64,000 nucleotides of DNA from JAEZDP01 sp964430855 (GCA_964430855.1 CAYSHC010000010.1:4346-68345); one strand, 5' to 3'. Positions 29,230-39,091 are shown, counted from the stretch's first letter. Made by a program: numbers and translations. The notes: generated by a model from the letters alone, not told the origin.

Positions 29230-30760
29230 GGGAGTGCGGCCGGGTGCGCCGGGCGACGGCCCAGGCCAGTCCGAGCGTCGCCACGGCCAACAGCACGAGG
29301 ATACTCCATGTGACGGCCGGCTCCTGGGACGCCGTCGTCGCGAGGATCAGGGCCGTGATGGCCTGATCGCCGACGTCGATGTCGCCCGTCGGGCGCGTGA
29401 ACAGCGCCTGCGTGGAGACGGTGCCCGGCAGGGTGGCGTAGTAGTGGCGCACGATGTCGACGACCACGACCCAGAGGCTGGCGAGGCCGGCCACCACGGC
29501 GGGTGCGGCGAAGCGTCCGCGCGCCAGCGTCGCGAGGCCGATCCCGACAAACGCCGCGGCAGGCGCCAGCACCGGGAACAGCCACCGTCCCTGGTGCAGT
29601 CCCTCGAACCCGAGCAGGGCCAGGCGCACCGACGGCTGGGCCGCGCACAGCAGCAGCGCGACGCCCCACCAGACGGCGACGCGCGCAGGCAGCCGACCAT
29701 CGCCGTCCCGGCGGACGAGCGCGGCCACGCCACCCGCGACGCCGAGTGCGCCGATCGCCGAGAGGACGCCCGCGGCGCCCTGCGGCGTCAGCGGCTGCAG
29801 CCAGATGTCACGGGCGTTGTACACAAGCGGCCGATAGAGCGAGAGCAGCGCGCTGGCGGCGAACCCCAGTGCCTGCGTGAGCATGTCGTCGACCACGGCC
29901 CGCAGGAACGGCCACGGGTGCTGGACCGCGGCCCGCGTGCCGTCCGAGAGGTCGGCCACGTACGGCGTGACCAGATCGGTCAACGACACGACGCGTGTCA
30001 GCAGCACCGCGACGATGAGTGCGGCCGCGAGGCCGAGCAGCGTGGTGCGTCGCGCTGCGGGATGCGCGGCGCCCGCGCCGGCCGAGACGCGCCTCCAGGC
30101 GTATGACCACGCGAGAAGGCCAAGCCCCGCCGCGGTCATCGGAAGGAGGAAGTGCGTGGTGTCCTTCCAGAGCATGCCGCCGATGGCGCAGGCCGGGAGG
30201 AGCGGGACGTGCCACCAGCGGTGCCGGCCCAGGGCGATGCGCGTGAAGGCCAGCAGGGCCACGGCGCTGAAGGCGTTGGCCCACGCGTCCGGCGTCACGC
30301 CCCCGGCGTACTTGGCGGCCACGGGATGAACGGCCACCACGGCCGCCGCGACGAGCGCCGCCACGTGGTGTCGTGTCAGATGCCACGCCATCGCCCACGC
30401 GGCCAGCGCGATGACGGGCAGCGACAGCGCGTTCCAGGCGCGCAACGCGAAGAGCGGCAGGGTGGCTCCGCCGTCGCGGCACAGCCATCGGAGCTGCCAC
30501 GCGGTCGTGCGACGGAAGCCAGTCTTGCCGCCTTCGCCCAGCTCGAAGAGCTGACCGTCGGGCGGCGCGATGCACGCGCGCGCGGCGGGCGAGGCGTCCT
30601 CGAGGGCCAGCATCTGCGCCGCGCGGAGGTAGGCCATCTCGTCCGACACCTGATACAGGGGACGGAGGCGGGCCTGCGCCAGCGCGTGCAGCAGGGCGAC
30701 GGCGAGAACGAGGGCCAGCAGCAGGCGCTGCCGTGACTCGGACACCATGGTGGACTCCAT
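29222..30760 (-). CDS. Polytopic membrane protein, DUF2142/GT39-like
   Basis: 512 residues with about 11-13 hydrophobic helices. After the first helix comes RPLYQVSDEMAYLRAAQML, an acidic site after TM1 like the D/E pair of GT-C or DUF2142 proteins. A periplasmic loop contains TPYVADLSDGTRAAVQHPW. A lipid-linked sugar transferase is the most likely role. ATG 30760 shares a base with the upstream stop (TGATG), while the longer frame to 31159 is shadow. The stop lies 8 bases inside thiG. Confidence 0.65.
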   Translation of the reverse strand: MESTMVSESRQRLLLALVLAVALLHALAQARLRPLYQVSDEMAYLRAAQMLALEDASPAARACIAPPDGQLFELGEGGKTGFRRTTAWQLRWLCRDGGATLPLFALRAWNALSLPVIALAAWAMAWHLTRHHVAALVAAAVVAVHPVAAKYAGGVTPDAWANAFSAVALLAFTRIALGRHRWWHVPLLPACAIGGMLWKDTTHFLLPMTAAGLGLLAWSYAWRRVSAGAGAAHPAARRTTLLGLAAALIVAVLLTRVVSLTDLVTPYVADLSDGTRAAVQHPWPFLRAVVDDMLTQALGFAASALLSLYRPLVYNARDIWLQPLTPQGAAGVLSAIGALGVAGGVAALVRRDGDGRLPARVAVWWGVALLLCAAQPSVRLALLGFEGLHQGRWLFPVLAPAAAFVGIGLATLARGRFAAPAVVAGLASLWVVVVDIVRHYYATLPGTVSTQALFTRPTGDIDVGDQAITALILATTASQEPAVTWSILVLLAVATLGLAWAVARRTRPHSHV

Positions 30761-31881
30761 CACCGGCGCTGCGCCGCGGCCTGCGACAGCACCTCGCGGT
30801 ATCGCGGCGTAATCGCCACCCACGTGTACGTGCCGTGGACCCAGGCCCGGAGCCGTGCTCCGCGGTCCGCCGCCTCGCCGGGTGGCCACGCGACGGCGTG
30901 GGCCAGCGCGGAGGCCAGGGCCTCCTCCGTGGGCTCGACTTCGAGACCGCCTTGTGCCGCGACGTCGGGTACGCCGCACGTCGTCGTGGCGATGACTGGA
31001 CACCCTGCGAGCGCGGCCTCGAGCAGCACGAGCGACATCGCCTCGAACCGCGAGGGCACGACCAGCGCGTGAGCCGCGCTGAAGGCATCGAGCAGGCTGG
31101 CGTGGTCGAGCGGCCCAATCCACCGCGCCCGGGTCCGCACGCCGTGCGTGGCCAGCCATCGCTCCACGTCGCCGGCGAGGTCACCCGAATCGCCCGCAAG
31201 AATCAGGTCGAGTGACGTCGTCGGCGCGATGCGTTCCCACGCCCGCAGCAGCAGGTCCGGGCCCTTGATCGCGGCAAGCCGCCCGGCAAAGAGCACGAAT
31301 GGGCGCTGCTGGCGCCACCGCTGCCTGAATCGCTGACCGTCGGCCGCAGATGCCTCGTCCACCGCCACGGCGTTCGGGATCACGTGCACGCGCTCCCGCG
31401 GCAGGCCGTACGCGTCGAAATCACGCGCTTCGAGCGCCGTGACGGCGATGCCGGCTTGCGCCCGGCCGACGATGCGGCGGCCGATGGCTGCGTTGTAGGC
31501 ACGCTTGATCCACGCCGAGCGGCCGAAGATCGGCAGCGCACCACACGGCATGACGACGACCGGCGTGTGGTGGCGCCACGCGGCCACCGCGTACATCGCG
31601 TTGATCGTGGTCCAGTGATTCACGAGCACGACGACGTCGGCCCACGCCGCCTGCTCGAAGACCGTGGACGGCCAGCGCGTCGGTATGGTCCAGCGTTGCA
31701 TCGCGTGGGGCAGGTAGGAGGCGTGCGCGTCCACGTCCGGTTCGACCGCCGGGCCGAACGCGAACGCCGCGAGGCGCACCTGCCACCCGATGCCGCGCAG
31801 CGCCCTCGCGAGCGTCACTGCCTTTCGCGCGGTGCCGCCGCCGGCCGCGTCGAGACGGTGGTTGACGAGCAGCACGTTCAT
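30760..31881 (-). CDS. Family 4 glycosyltransferase
   Basis: 373 residues. It starts MNVLLVNHRLDAAGGGTARKA. The donor domain has FVLFAGRLAAIKGPDLLLRAW and VVPSRFEAMSLVLLEAALAGCPVI, followed by TTCGVPD, the classic GT4 sequence with both conserved glutamates. ATG 31881 overlaps the upstream stop (ATGA) and its own stop overlaps the next start (TGATG), so it is coupled on both sides. Confidence 0.9.
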   Translation of the reverse strand: MNVLLVNHRLDAAGGGTARKAVTLARALRGIGWQVRLAAFAFGPAVEPDVDAHASYLPHAMQRWTIPTRWPSTVFEQAAWADVVVLVNHWTTINAMYAVAAWRHHTPVVVMPCGALPIFGRSAWIKRAYNAAIGRRIVGRAQAGIAVTALEARDFDAYGLPRERVHVIPNAVAVDEASAADGQRFRQRWRQQRPFVLFAGRLAAIKGPDLLLRAWERIAPTTSLDLILAGDSGDLAGDVERWLATHGVRTRARWIGPLDHASLLDAFSAAHALVVPSRFEAMSLVLLEAALAGCPVIATTTCGVPDVAAQGGLEVEPTEEALASALAHAVAWPPGEAADRGARLRAWVHGTYTWVAITPRYREVLSQAAAQRR

Positions 31882-33326
31882 CGGCCTCCCTCGAGGCCTC
31901 TCGCCTGCGCGTCCGGCCGTTGAAGGAGGGCGAGGACGCCGATCGTCGCGGCGAGCTGGATGAAGACAATCCCCAGCACCACGGGCAGGTGCATCTGCGC
32001 GAAGTAGTTGGCGAGCGCCACCGAGGCCATCGCGGGCAGGTGCGGCCCGGCCGAGACGCGCCGCACGCTCCACTCCAGCAGGCCGAGCGCGCCCACGCCG
32101 AGGGCCGCGCCGAGGCCCACGACCCAGAGGCTCCCGCCCAGGGCGAGCACGGCAAGCGCGCCGGGCAACGCCAGGAACGTGAACCCCGGCACGTCCCCAT
32201 AGGGCGGACGCGCCATCCGCTGGTACCAGCCCCGTATGCCGACATCCTGCCCCTCGACAAGCACCTCGCCGAATGTCGGCTTCTCCGTCGCGGCGGTGAC
32301 CGTCATGACGCCTTCCAGCCCGATCCAGCGGTCGACGAGGAGGTTGCGGAGCTGCTGGGCCGCGAAGTCCGGGAAGGACAGGACCGCCCGTGGGGCCTCC
32401 CCCGAAGGGGCCTTTCCCGAAGCGTCCGCCCCGGAAGACGCCGGCCGAGCCGACGTGGCTGACGCCTCGAGGACGGCGTTCCTGAAGCGTACGGCGCGCT
32501 CCACGGTGACCACTGCCAGTGTGGCCGCGAATGCCGCGGCACAGAGCAGCGCGAACCGGACAGCGGGTCGGCGGCCCGAGACGACCCGGCCCGCGACCCT
32601 GTGCAGCGACAGCAGCCAGTAGGGCGCCAGCCGGAACATGACGATGCCGCGGCTGAGGGCAGACACCGAGGCCAGCACGGCTTCGGCGCAGACGGCCAGC
32701 ACGAGGGCCGGCCGCGCGCCCGTGCGGCCCGGTGACCGCCGCAGTTCCCAGTCGATGAGGGCCGCGACGCCGAGCCCGCCGCCGAGCACGATCACCCACG
32801 CCACCGCGACGTGGCCGCGCAGCGGCAGCGTCGTGACGGGGTTGATGCCGATGCGGTAGATGAACAGCACGGCGTTGACCACGGCGACGCCGACCAGGCC
32901 GGCTCCGGCGAACGCCCACACGGGGCCCGGATGCTGGCGGTACCAGCGCGGTGCGTCGCCCCCGGCGAGGGGCCGCGGCAGCGCGAGCACCAGCACGCGT
33001 CCGGCCGCCGCGCCCAGCAGCCCGACGCTGGCGACACGCATCGCGGCGTCCCACGCCGCGGGCGTTCCCGCGAAGTCGCCCACGGGTTCCTGCCAGGGAT
33101 AGCCGATGACCAGATGCGCGGCCAGCTTGACGGGGAATCCCAGCGTCCACATCACGCCGAGCATCGAGTACGCGACGGAAGGCTCGCCGACGAACGCCAG
33201 GGACGCAAACAACGCCCATGCGGCGACGAATGCGAGGTACAGCGACGAAGAGCCTGCATGCAGGCCCACCACGCTCGCGAGCGCCAGCGCGAGGACGCCG
33301 ATGGCCGTCAGCGCATGCCTCGTCAC
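31878..33326 (-). CDS. Polytopic membrane protein, probable oligosaccharide polymerase (Wzy-like)
   Basis: 482 residues with about 11-12 hydrophobic helices and one large extracytoplasmic loop at about residues 280-360 (contains SFPDFAAQQLRNLLVDRW and EGQDVGIRGWYQR). Helix-loop-helix layout and operon position beside a Wzx-like flippase suggest a repeat-unit polymerase, a class with little sequence conservation. The start GTG 33326 overlaps the GT2 stop (GTGA). Another GTG lies one codon upstream. Function is inferred from topology and context only. Confidence 0.6.
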   Translation of the reverse strand: MTRHALTAIGVLALALASVVGLHAGSSSLYLAFVAAWALFASLAFVGEPSVAYSMLGVMWTLGFPVKLAAHLVIGYPWQEPVGDFAGTPAAWDAAMRVASVGLLGAAAGRVLVLALPRPLAGGDAPRWYRQHPGPVWAFAGAGLVGVAVVNAVLFIYRIGINPVTTLPLRGHVAVAWVIVLGGGLGVAALIDWELRRSPGRTGARPALVLAVCAEAVLASVSALSRGIVMFRLAPYWLLSLHRVAGRVVSGRRPAVRFALLCAAAFAATLAVVTVERAVRFRNAVLEASATSARPASSGADASGKAPSGEAPRAVLSFPDFAAQQLRNLLVDRWIGLEGVMTVTAATEKPTFGEVLVEGQDVGIRGWYQRMARPPYGDVPGFTFLALPGALAVLALGGSLWVVGLGAALGVGALGLLEWSVRRVSAGPHLPAMASVALANYFAQMHLPVVLGIVFIQLAATIGVLALLQRPDAQARGLEGGR

Positions 33327-34267
33327 CACGCCCGGCTCCACCGGCGCCGATGCCGCCACGCGCCGCCGAGACCGCTGGCGACCAGCCGGGCCGCGTGAAT
33401 CGAGGTGACGGCGCGGGGTGACGCCCAGCCGCTGCGCAGGAGGTGCGCTGCCGCCCGCGTGAAGCGCCGCGCCCGCAGGTGGGCGCGTGCCGTCAGGAGG
33501 TGCGCGTGCGCCCGGGCGACGCGGCGAAGCGCGCGCACGTCGGCGGGCAGATCGTCCCGGCCGAAGAAGCGCCTGTAGATGACGACCGGCTCCTCGGCGC
33601 GCGCCGGGCTCGGCGGCCGGAACGTCGCCGACGCGTCGTGCTCGCGGTAGTCGGCCAGCACGGCCGGCACGTGGACGATCGGGCCCAGCAGGCCGAGGCG
33701 GAGCCAGTACTCGAGGTCTGGCATCTGGCGCAGGTCCTCGCACCAGGGGCCGGCGGCTTCGTGCGCGGCCCGGCGGACGAACGCGCCCGGTCCCGTCGGG
33801 CACGACAGGGTCGCGACGGCCCGCCGGCAGTCGAACGCCGGCGGGCGCACGATGTCTCGCACCTGCGAGCTCGGGGCCATCAGCCCGTAGTCGCCGTACA
33901 CGGCGAGCGCCTCCGGATGCCGCTCGAGCGCGTCGATCGCCGTCGCCACGGCGCCGGGCCGCAGGCGATCGTCCGCGCTCAGGTACGACAGCACGTCGCC
34001 CGACGCGCGGGCCCAGCCGGCGTTCAGCGCCGCCGACTGTCCCCTGTTCGCCTGCCGCAGCACCTGCACCTGATCGCCGTATGCGGCAAGGATGGACGGC
34101 GTGTCGTCAGTCGACCCGTCATCGACGGCGATGACCTCGAGCGCCGGATACCGCTGCGCGAGGAGGCTCTCGAGCGCCTCGGCCAGGTAGGACGCGCCGT
34201 TGTAGACAGGCACCACGACCGAGACACGCGTCGGCGAACCCATTCGAGAAGGCCGCTCCTGCGTCAT
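33323..34267 (-). CDS. Family 2 glycosyltransferase
   Basis: 314 residues. The GT-A fold opens with VSVVVPVYNGASYLAEALES, then VIAVDDGSTDDTP and the DxD motif YLSADDRLRPGA, with the acceptor-side MPDLEYWLRLGL (E-D/W motif). No membrane helix, so cytoplasmic or peripheral. ATG 34267 overlaps the flippase stop (ATGA). A second ATG (34243) just before VSVVVPVYNG is also possible. Confidence 0.9.
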   Translation of the reverse strand: MTQERPSRMGSPTRVSVVVPVYNGASYLAEALESLLAQRYPALEVIAVDDGSTDDTPSILAAYGDQVQVLRQANRGQSAALNAGWARASGDVLSYLSADDRLRPGAVATAIDALERHPEALAVYGDYGLMAPSSQVRDIVRPPAFDCRRAVATLSCPTGPGAFVRRAAHEAAGPWCEDLRQMPDLEYWLRLGLLGPIVHVPAVLADYREHDASATFRPPSPARAEEPVVIYRRFFGRDDLPADVRALRRVARAHAHLLTARAHLRARRFTRAAAHLLRSGWASPRAVTSIHAARLVASGLGGAWRHRRRWSRAW

Positions 34268-35760
34268 GCCAGCACCCGCAGGCGTTGCCCGACCAGGGCG
34301 CGCACGTCGGCGTCCACCAGGCCCCGCCACAGCCAGGCCATGGTCGCCAGGGTGAGGATCGACGCGGCGCCGAGCGTGACCGCAGGCGTCGCCCGCGCCA
34401 CGGACATCCACGTCGTCCAGCCCCAGCACACCGCGGAGGCGCCCGCCAGGGCGGCCCACTGTGCGGCCCGCAGCGGCGCCGCACCGGCCGCTCGCACGCG
34501 AGCGGCGGCCAGCGGCACCAGGGCGGCAGCGATCACGAGGCCATACGTCGACCACAGGCCGGCGACGCCGACAATGCCCCAGCGATCGGCTGCCCACCAG
34601 ATCCCTGCTGCGTACAGGAGGACACCTGCCACCTGCACCCTGGCGACGCGCTCGGCGTGACCGGTGGCCTGGAGGAGCGTGGCGCCGGCCTGGGCCACGA
34701 CGTTGATCGCCATGCCCGCGGCAAGCCATTGCGTCACCAGGACGGCCTCACGCCCGGCGCTGTCGCCCAGCCACAGGGGAATGCCGACGGGCGCCGCCGT
34801 GACGATGAGCATCGCCGCCGGGAACACCGTGAGCAGCAACGCTGCCACCACGTGCCGGAACGCGCGGCCCAGCTGTCCGGGGTCTCCTGCCAGCGCGGCC
34901 GTGAACGCCGGGAAGGCGACGGTGAGGATTGAGGTGGAGATCACCCAGAGCCGGGTCACGGCCTCGAATGGCGCCGCGTACCAGCCCACCGCCTCCACCG
35001 AGACGCGCGCGCCGATGACCACGCGGTCGAGCGTGCTCATCACGGGAACGGCGAGCGTCGCGACCGTGATCCACAGGCCGAGCCTCGCGAGGGGCGACAG
35101 CGTCGTCCACCGCGGCGGACGCGGCTGGAGCAGGTGCGGCACCTCCCGCAGACACGCGACGGCAAGGGCGCCGACCGCGAGGACGCGGCCGACGGCTATC
35201 GCGCCGACCATCTCGGGAAGCGACGACGTCCACCGCACGACGACGAGCGGCGCCACGTACGTCCACAGGGTCGAGGCCAGCCGGACGAGATTCAGCGTGT
35301 CGAACCGGCCGAGCCCCTCGAGCACGCCCCGCGCGCCCGTCGCCAGCACGATGCACGGCACTGACAGCGCGAGCCAGACGATGGCGATGTCGAACTCCCG
35401 CGCGAGGCCAGGGGGCAGCCCGAGGAGGCCACGGATCGGCGCGCCGACGAGCAGCAGGACGACACCCCCGCACAGCCCGAGGCCGAGGTGCGCCCACGTG
35501 GAGCTCCAGCACAGGTCGAGCATCGACGCCGTGTCGCCTGCGGCACGGGCTCGCACGATGCCCTGCGTGGTGGCGCGCCCGAGGCCGACGTCGAAGAGCG
35601 TGAAGTACGCCATCACGGCCCACGTCAGCGTCAGGAGCCCGAAACGTGCCTCTCCGAGCCCCTCCATCAGGATGGGGACGGCGGCCACGGCGACAGGCAG
35701 GGGAAGGATGAAGCCGGCCAGGTTCCAGGCCGTGTCCCGCCAGGGCGTGCTCGGCCGCAC
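34264..35760 (-). CDS. Wzx-like polysaccharide flippase (MATE/MVF superfamily)
   Basis: 498 residues with about 12-14 hydrophobic helices. The N-terminus FGLLTLTWAVMAYFTLFDVGLG carries, in short form, the FDVGLG motif typical of Wzx/RfbX exporters, and RVVIGARVSVEAVGWYAAPFE is the mid-protein signature. It would flip undecaprenyl-linked repeat units. It starts with GTG 35760, whose first G is the last base of the thiS stop (TAGTG), so the flippase is translationally coupled to a thiamin gene. It is the second flippase of the window. Confidence 0.82.
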   Translation of the reverse strand: MRPSTPWRDTAWNLAGFILPLPVAVAAVPILMEGLGEARFGLLTLTWAVMAYFTLFDVGLGRATTQGIVRARAAGDTASMLDLCWSSTWAHLGLGLCGGVVLLLVGAPIRGLLGLPPGLAREFDIAIVWLALSVPCIVLATGARGVLEGLGRFDTLNLVRLASTLWTYVAPLVVVRWTSSLPEMVGAIAVGRVLAVGALAVACLREVPHLLQPRPPRWTTLSPLARLGLWITVATLAVPVMSTLDRVVIGARVSVEAVGWYAAPFEAVTRLWVISTSILTVAFPAFTAALAGDPGQLGRAFRHVVAALLLTVFPAAMLIVTAAPVGIPLWLGDSAGREAVLVTQWLAAGMAINVVAQAGATLLQATGHAERVARVQVAGVLLYAAGIWWAADRWGIVGVAGLWSTYGLVIAAALVPLAAARVRAAGAAPLRAAQWAALAGASAVCWGWTTWMSVARATPAVTLGAASILTLATMAWLWRGLVDADVRALVGQRLRVLA

Positions 35761-35966
35761 TACCCGCCCCCGACGAAGTTCACGATCTCCACGACGTCGC
35801 CCTCGTCGACGTGGACCTCGGGATAGCGGGCCCGCCTGATGACCACCTCGTTGTGCTCGACCGCGACCCGTCGCCCGTCGATGGACAGGTGCTCGAGCAG
35901 CTCCGCGATGGTCATCGGTCGCGGCAGCTCGTGAGGGTCGCCGTTGAGCATGATCCGGATTGGCAC
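35760..35966 (-). CDS. thiS: Sulfur carrier protein ThiS
   Basis: 68 residues from GTG 35966, the normal ThiS length (66). The N-terminal strand VPIRIMLNGDPHEL leads into MTIAELLEHL and the C-terminus NFVGGG ends in the essential Gly-Gly, here with one extra Gly. ThiS carries sulfur as a thiocarboxylate to ThiG. An ATG at 36002 would add 12 residues. No thiF, thiO or thiamin riboswitch is seen nearby. The stop overlaps the flippase start by one base. Confidence 0.88.
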   Translation of the reverse strand: MPIRIMLNGDPHELPRPMTIAELLEHLSIDGRRVAVEHNEVVIRRARYPEVHVDEGDVVEIVNFVGGG

Positions 35967-36030
35967 GTCTGACAGGGTAACCGCGCGCGGCGGCCGGGGC
36001 ATCAGCGTCCGCGCGGACGCGGCTGGCGAC

Positions 36031-37422
36031 TTACGGACGGAGGATGTCGACGTCGACGCCGAAGGGCGCGGCGAGTGCCCTGGCATGCGCGGCCGGATCC
36101 GGGCGGAGGTGGGCCGGCATGTCGTCGTGCCATGCCGGGTCCGGCTGCCCGGCGGCCCACTCGAGGACACGCAGGTAGTCCCGGTGCATGCGCGGCAGCG
36201 TGTGATGTGCCTGCCACCACTCCCGTGCGCGCCGCCCGAGCGACGCCCGCAGGTCCGCATCGCGCGCCAGGCGCAGCATCGCCTCGCGCAGCATGTGGGC
36301 CTCGTCGTCGAGGTCCACCGCGACCGCGACGGCGATGGACGGGGCGGGTGGCTGGAGGACGCTGGCCGCGTCGGTGCGGGTATGGCGCAGCGTCCAGTGG
36401 CGCGGCTCGAGCACGGGCACGTCGACGGTCGTCAGCTGGTCGGTGACGACGGTGGCGCGACCGGCCGCGAGGCAGCGGAGCCAGGAGGCCGACGTCTCGC
36501 GGGCCGTGGGCCAGCGCAGGCAGAGGCAGACGTCGGCTGCCGCCAGCTCGTGGGCCAGCGCCTCGTCGTCCACATAGCCGGTCACCTCGAGCGACGTGGC
36601 GTCGAGGCCGGCGCGGGCGACGTCCTTCCAGAGGGCGTAGTGCCCCGCGATCTCGCCGACGAGCCGGAGCCGTGCGGCCGGCACGTGCTGTCGCACGACG
36701 GCGAAGGCCTCGAGAATCTGCGGGATCCGCTTTTCTGGCGTGATCAGGCCGAAGGCCGCAAACGTCACCGTCTTCTCGTCGGCTCGCGGCAGGTCCGGCG
36801 CGGCCTCGACGCCCATGCTGACGTGGGCCACGGGCGTCCCTGGTGCTTCCTCGACGAGTTCCTCGAGCAGCCGTTCGCTGTGCACGGCCACGGCCCGTGC
36901 CCGCTCGAGCACGAGCCGGCGCATGGGCCAGAGGTAGTAGGGCGAGCCTTGCAGGCCCTCCACCACGTAGTCGGCGACCCGCGGGTCGATGCCGGGGTGG
37001 TTGTAGCGGAACTCGGCGCGATAGTCGTCGGCGCGACCGTCGCGCAGCAGGGCGTGCGCGCGGGCGTGATGCAGCGCGCCGTCGTGCAGGACGACCAGGC
37101 CGGGCCAGCGAAGCAGGTACGGCCACATGAAGCGATGGCACGCCGCGTTGCCCATCTGGTAGACGACCAGGTCGTACGGCGCCCGTTCGTGCAGCGTCGG
37201 GAAGTCGTAGGCGCGATAGAGGGGCAGGCCGCGCGGGCCTTCGAGGGCCCGGAAGCCCGGCCCGTCGCCTGCGTGGAGCCGTCCCCCCGCCGCGCGCCAC
37301 ACCTCGTCGTCCGCGAACAGGTCCACGGCGTGCGGCGGGGCGATGCCGGCAAGCACGTCCACCGCGTAGGCCGAGATGCCGGAGTGGACGGGCGGCAGCG
37401 GCGAGAACCAGGCGAGGCGCAT
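36031..37422 (-). CDS. Family 4 glycosyltransferase
   Basis: 463 residues. It begins MRLAWFSPLPPVHSGISAYA, like GT4 enzymes that sense an open acceptor site. The donor half includes TFAAFGLITPEKRIPQILEAF, LRLVGEIAGHYALW and CLRWPTARETSASWLRCLAAG, the last being the conserved acidic motif region. It is the first gene of the long minus-strand run and lies 64 bases before thiS. The upstream gap holds a polypyrimidine leader on this strand. Confidence 0.87.
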   Translation of the reverse strand: MRLAWFSPLPPVHSGISAYAVDVLAGIAPPHAVDLFADDEVWRAAGGRLHAGDGPGFRALEGPRGLPLYRAYDFPTLHERAPYDLVVYQMGNAACHRFMWPYLLRWPGLVVLHDGALHHARAHALLRDGRADDYRAEFRYNHPGIDPRVADYVVEGLQGSPYYLWPMRRLVLERARAVAVHSERLLEELVEEAPGTPVAHVSMGVEAAPDLPRADEKTVTFAAFGLITPEKRIPQILEAFAVVRQHVPAARLRLVGEIAGHYALWKDVARAGLDATSLEVTGYVDDEALAHELAAADVCLCLRWPTARETSASWLRCLAAGRATVVTDQLTTVDVPVLEPRHWTLRHTRTDAASVLQPPAPSIAVAVAVDLDDEAHMLREAMLRLARDADLRASLGRRAREWWQAHHTLPRMHRDYLRVLEWAAGQPDPAWHDDMPAHLRPDPAAHARALAAPFGVDVDILRP

Positions 37423-37440
37423 CAGGGGGATTCTCTATCA

Positions 37441-37488
37441 GAGGACAGGAGAAGCGGAGGAAAGGAGGCGCGGAGGAGGGAGGAGGTT
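37441..37488 (+). repeat. Polypurine tract between divergent operons
   Basis: About 48 bases that are almost all A and G on the plus strand (with a few C or T), containing several GGAGG-like runs. It lies in the 226-base gap between the minus-strand polysaccharide run and nuoA and would be a polypyrimidine leader for the former. A similar purine-rich stretch occurs at about 54061-54107. Confidence 0.7.
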
Positions 37489-37511
37489 ATGTCCGACCGT
37501 GAGGGTCGCCA

Positions 37512-37540
37512 TTGTCTGAAGACGCGCTTGCGGCTAGCAT
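37512..37540 (+). promoter_or_regulatory. Predicted sigma70-type promoter of the nuo operon
   Basis: TTGTCT (37512-37517), a 17-base spacer, then TAGCAT (37535-37540). Both hexamers keep the key bases (TTG; TA...T) and the spacing is ideal. It lies about 109 bases before nuoA with no other gene between. Confidence 0.5.
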
Positions 37541-37648
37541 CTGGGAGTTTACGGGTGTCGGCGGCCGCTCCACCGCGTGGTGTGCCGGCGCTTGCGAAAA
37601 GTTTCACAAGCACGCGACGACGCCGCCACACGCGACGACTTCTCACTC

Positions 37649-38011
37649 ATGGACGGCTGGCTTCCCATTCTCCTGCTCACCGGCTTCGGCATCGCCTTTG
37701 CCGCCGGCAACGTCCTCCTGTCCCAGTTCCTGGGGCCGCGGGAGCCGACCGCCGAGAAGCTCGCGCCCTATGAATGCGGCATGCCGCCCGTCGGCGACGC
37801 CCGCGAGCGCCACTCGGTGAAGTTCTACCTGGTGGCGATGATCTTTCTCCTCTTCGACATCGAGGTCGCGTTCCTCTACCCGTGGGCCATGGCAATCCGT
37901 GAGCTCAGCTGGACGGGGTACGTGCAGATTCTGGTGTTCTTCGCCCTGCTGGCGTCCGGCTTTCTCTATGTCTGGCGCAAGGGTGTCCTCGACTGGAACG
38001 CCCCCGAGTAG
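37649..38011 (+). CDS. nuoA: NADH-quinone oxidoreductase subunit A
   Basis: 120 residues, three membrane helices. KLAPYECGMPP is the conserved YECG motif of the loop that contacts the quinone site, and FYLVAMIFLLFDIEVAFLYP (two acidic residues in TM2) is the family core. First gene of the complex I operon, followed by nuoB after 2 bases. No clear ribosome-binding site precedes the ATG; upstream in-frame sequence to 37577 is not NuoA-like. Confidence 0.96.
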   Translation: MDGWLPILLLTGFGIAFAAGNVLLSQFLGPREPTAEKLAPYECGMPPVGDARERHSVKFYLVAMIFLLFDIEVAFLYPWAMAIRELSWTGYVQILVFFALLASGFLYVWRKGVLDWNAPE

Positions 38012-38013
38012 CC

Positions 38014-38486
<473 letters not shown>

Positions 38487-38490
<4 letters not shown>

Positions 38491-39083
38491 GCCGCGTGGA
38501 TTTCGCCGAACAGCTCGACCTCCTGAAGCAGGCCATGCCTGACGTGTCGATCGAGCAGGTGCCCTCGGTCGACCAGCTCGCCATCCTGGTGCCGGCCGCC
38601 GCCATCGCCGACGTCGCCCGCGCGCTGCGCACGCACCCGTCGCTCCAGTACCAGGTGCTGGCGGAGCTCACCGGCGTGGATCTGTGGCCCGTGGAGCCGC
38701 GCTTCGAGGTGGTGTATCACTTCGCGGCGCTCGGCGCGCACGCGCTCGGCGACCCGCAGGCCCCGCCGCCGGCGCGGCTGCGCGTGAAGGTGCGCGTCCC
38801 GGGCGATGCGGCGGTGGTGCCGTCCATCTGCGCGATCTACCCGAACGCCAACTGGTACGAGCGCGAGGTCTACGACCTGTTCGGCGTCTGGTTCAGCGAC
38901 CATCCGGACCTGCGGCGGATCCTGATGCCCGACGACTGGGAAGGCCATCCGGCCCGCAAGGACTACCCGGTGCAGGTGAAGCTGCCCGTCGACGCGGGGA
39001 TGCCGCTGCAGGTGACCGAAGAGGAGTTCGTGCAGCACGTCGCGCAGCAGCGGGCGACGGCGCCGAAAGGGCGCCAGAGCTGA
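38487..39083 (+). CDS. nuoC: NADH-quinone oxidoreductase subunit C
   Basis: 198 residues, 30 kDa-type peripheral subunit. The signature YEREVYDLFGVWFSDHPDLR and RKDYPVQ are seen near residues 130-170. GTG 38487 overlaps the nuoB stop; a second GTG three codons later is possible. NuoC and NuoD are separate proteins here, not the fused CD form of enteric bacteria. A gmhA gene, not nuoD, follows. Confidence 0.95.
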
Positions 39084-39091
39084 CGCCGGCG

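Noticed and set aside
35967..36030. Possible thiamin (TPP) riboswitch before thiS
   Set aside because: The gap is only 64 bases and contains no TPP core motifs; none was seen before 37422 on that strand either.
37489..37773. ATG with a very strong GGAGG site just after the polypurine tract, 94 codons
   Set aside because: The product is Arg-rich with no fold-like pattern and overlaps nuoA out of frame; the ribosome-binding match is explained by the purine tract.
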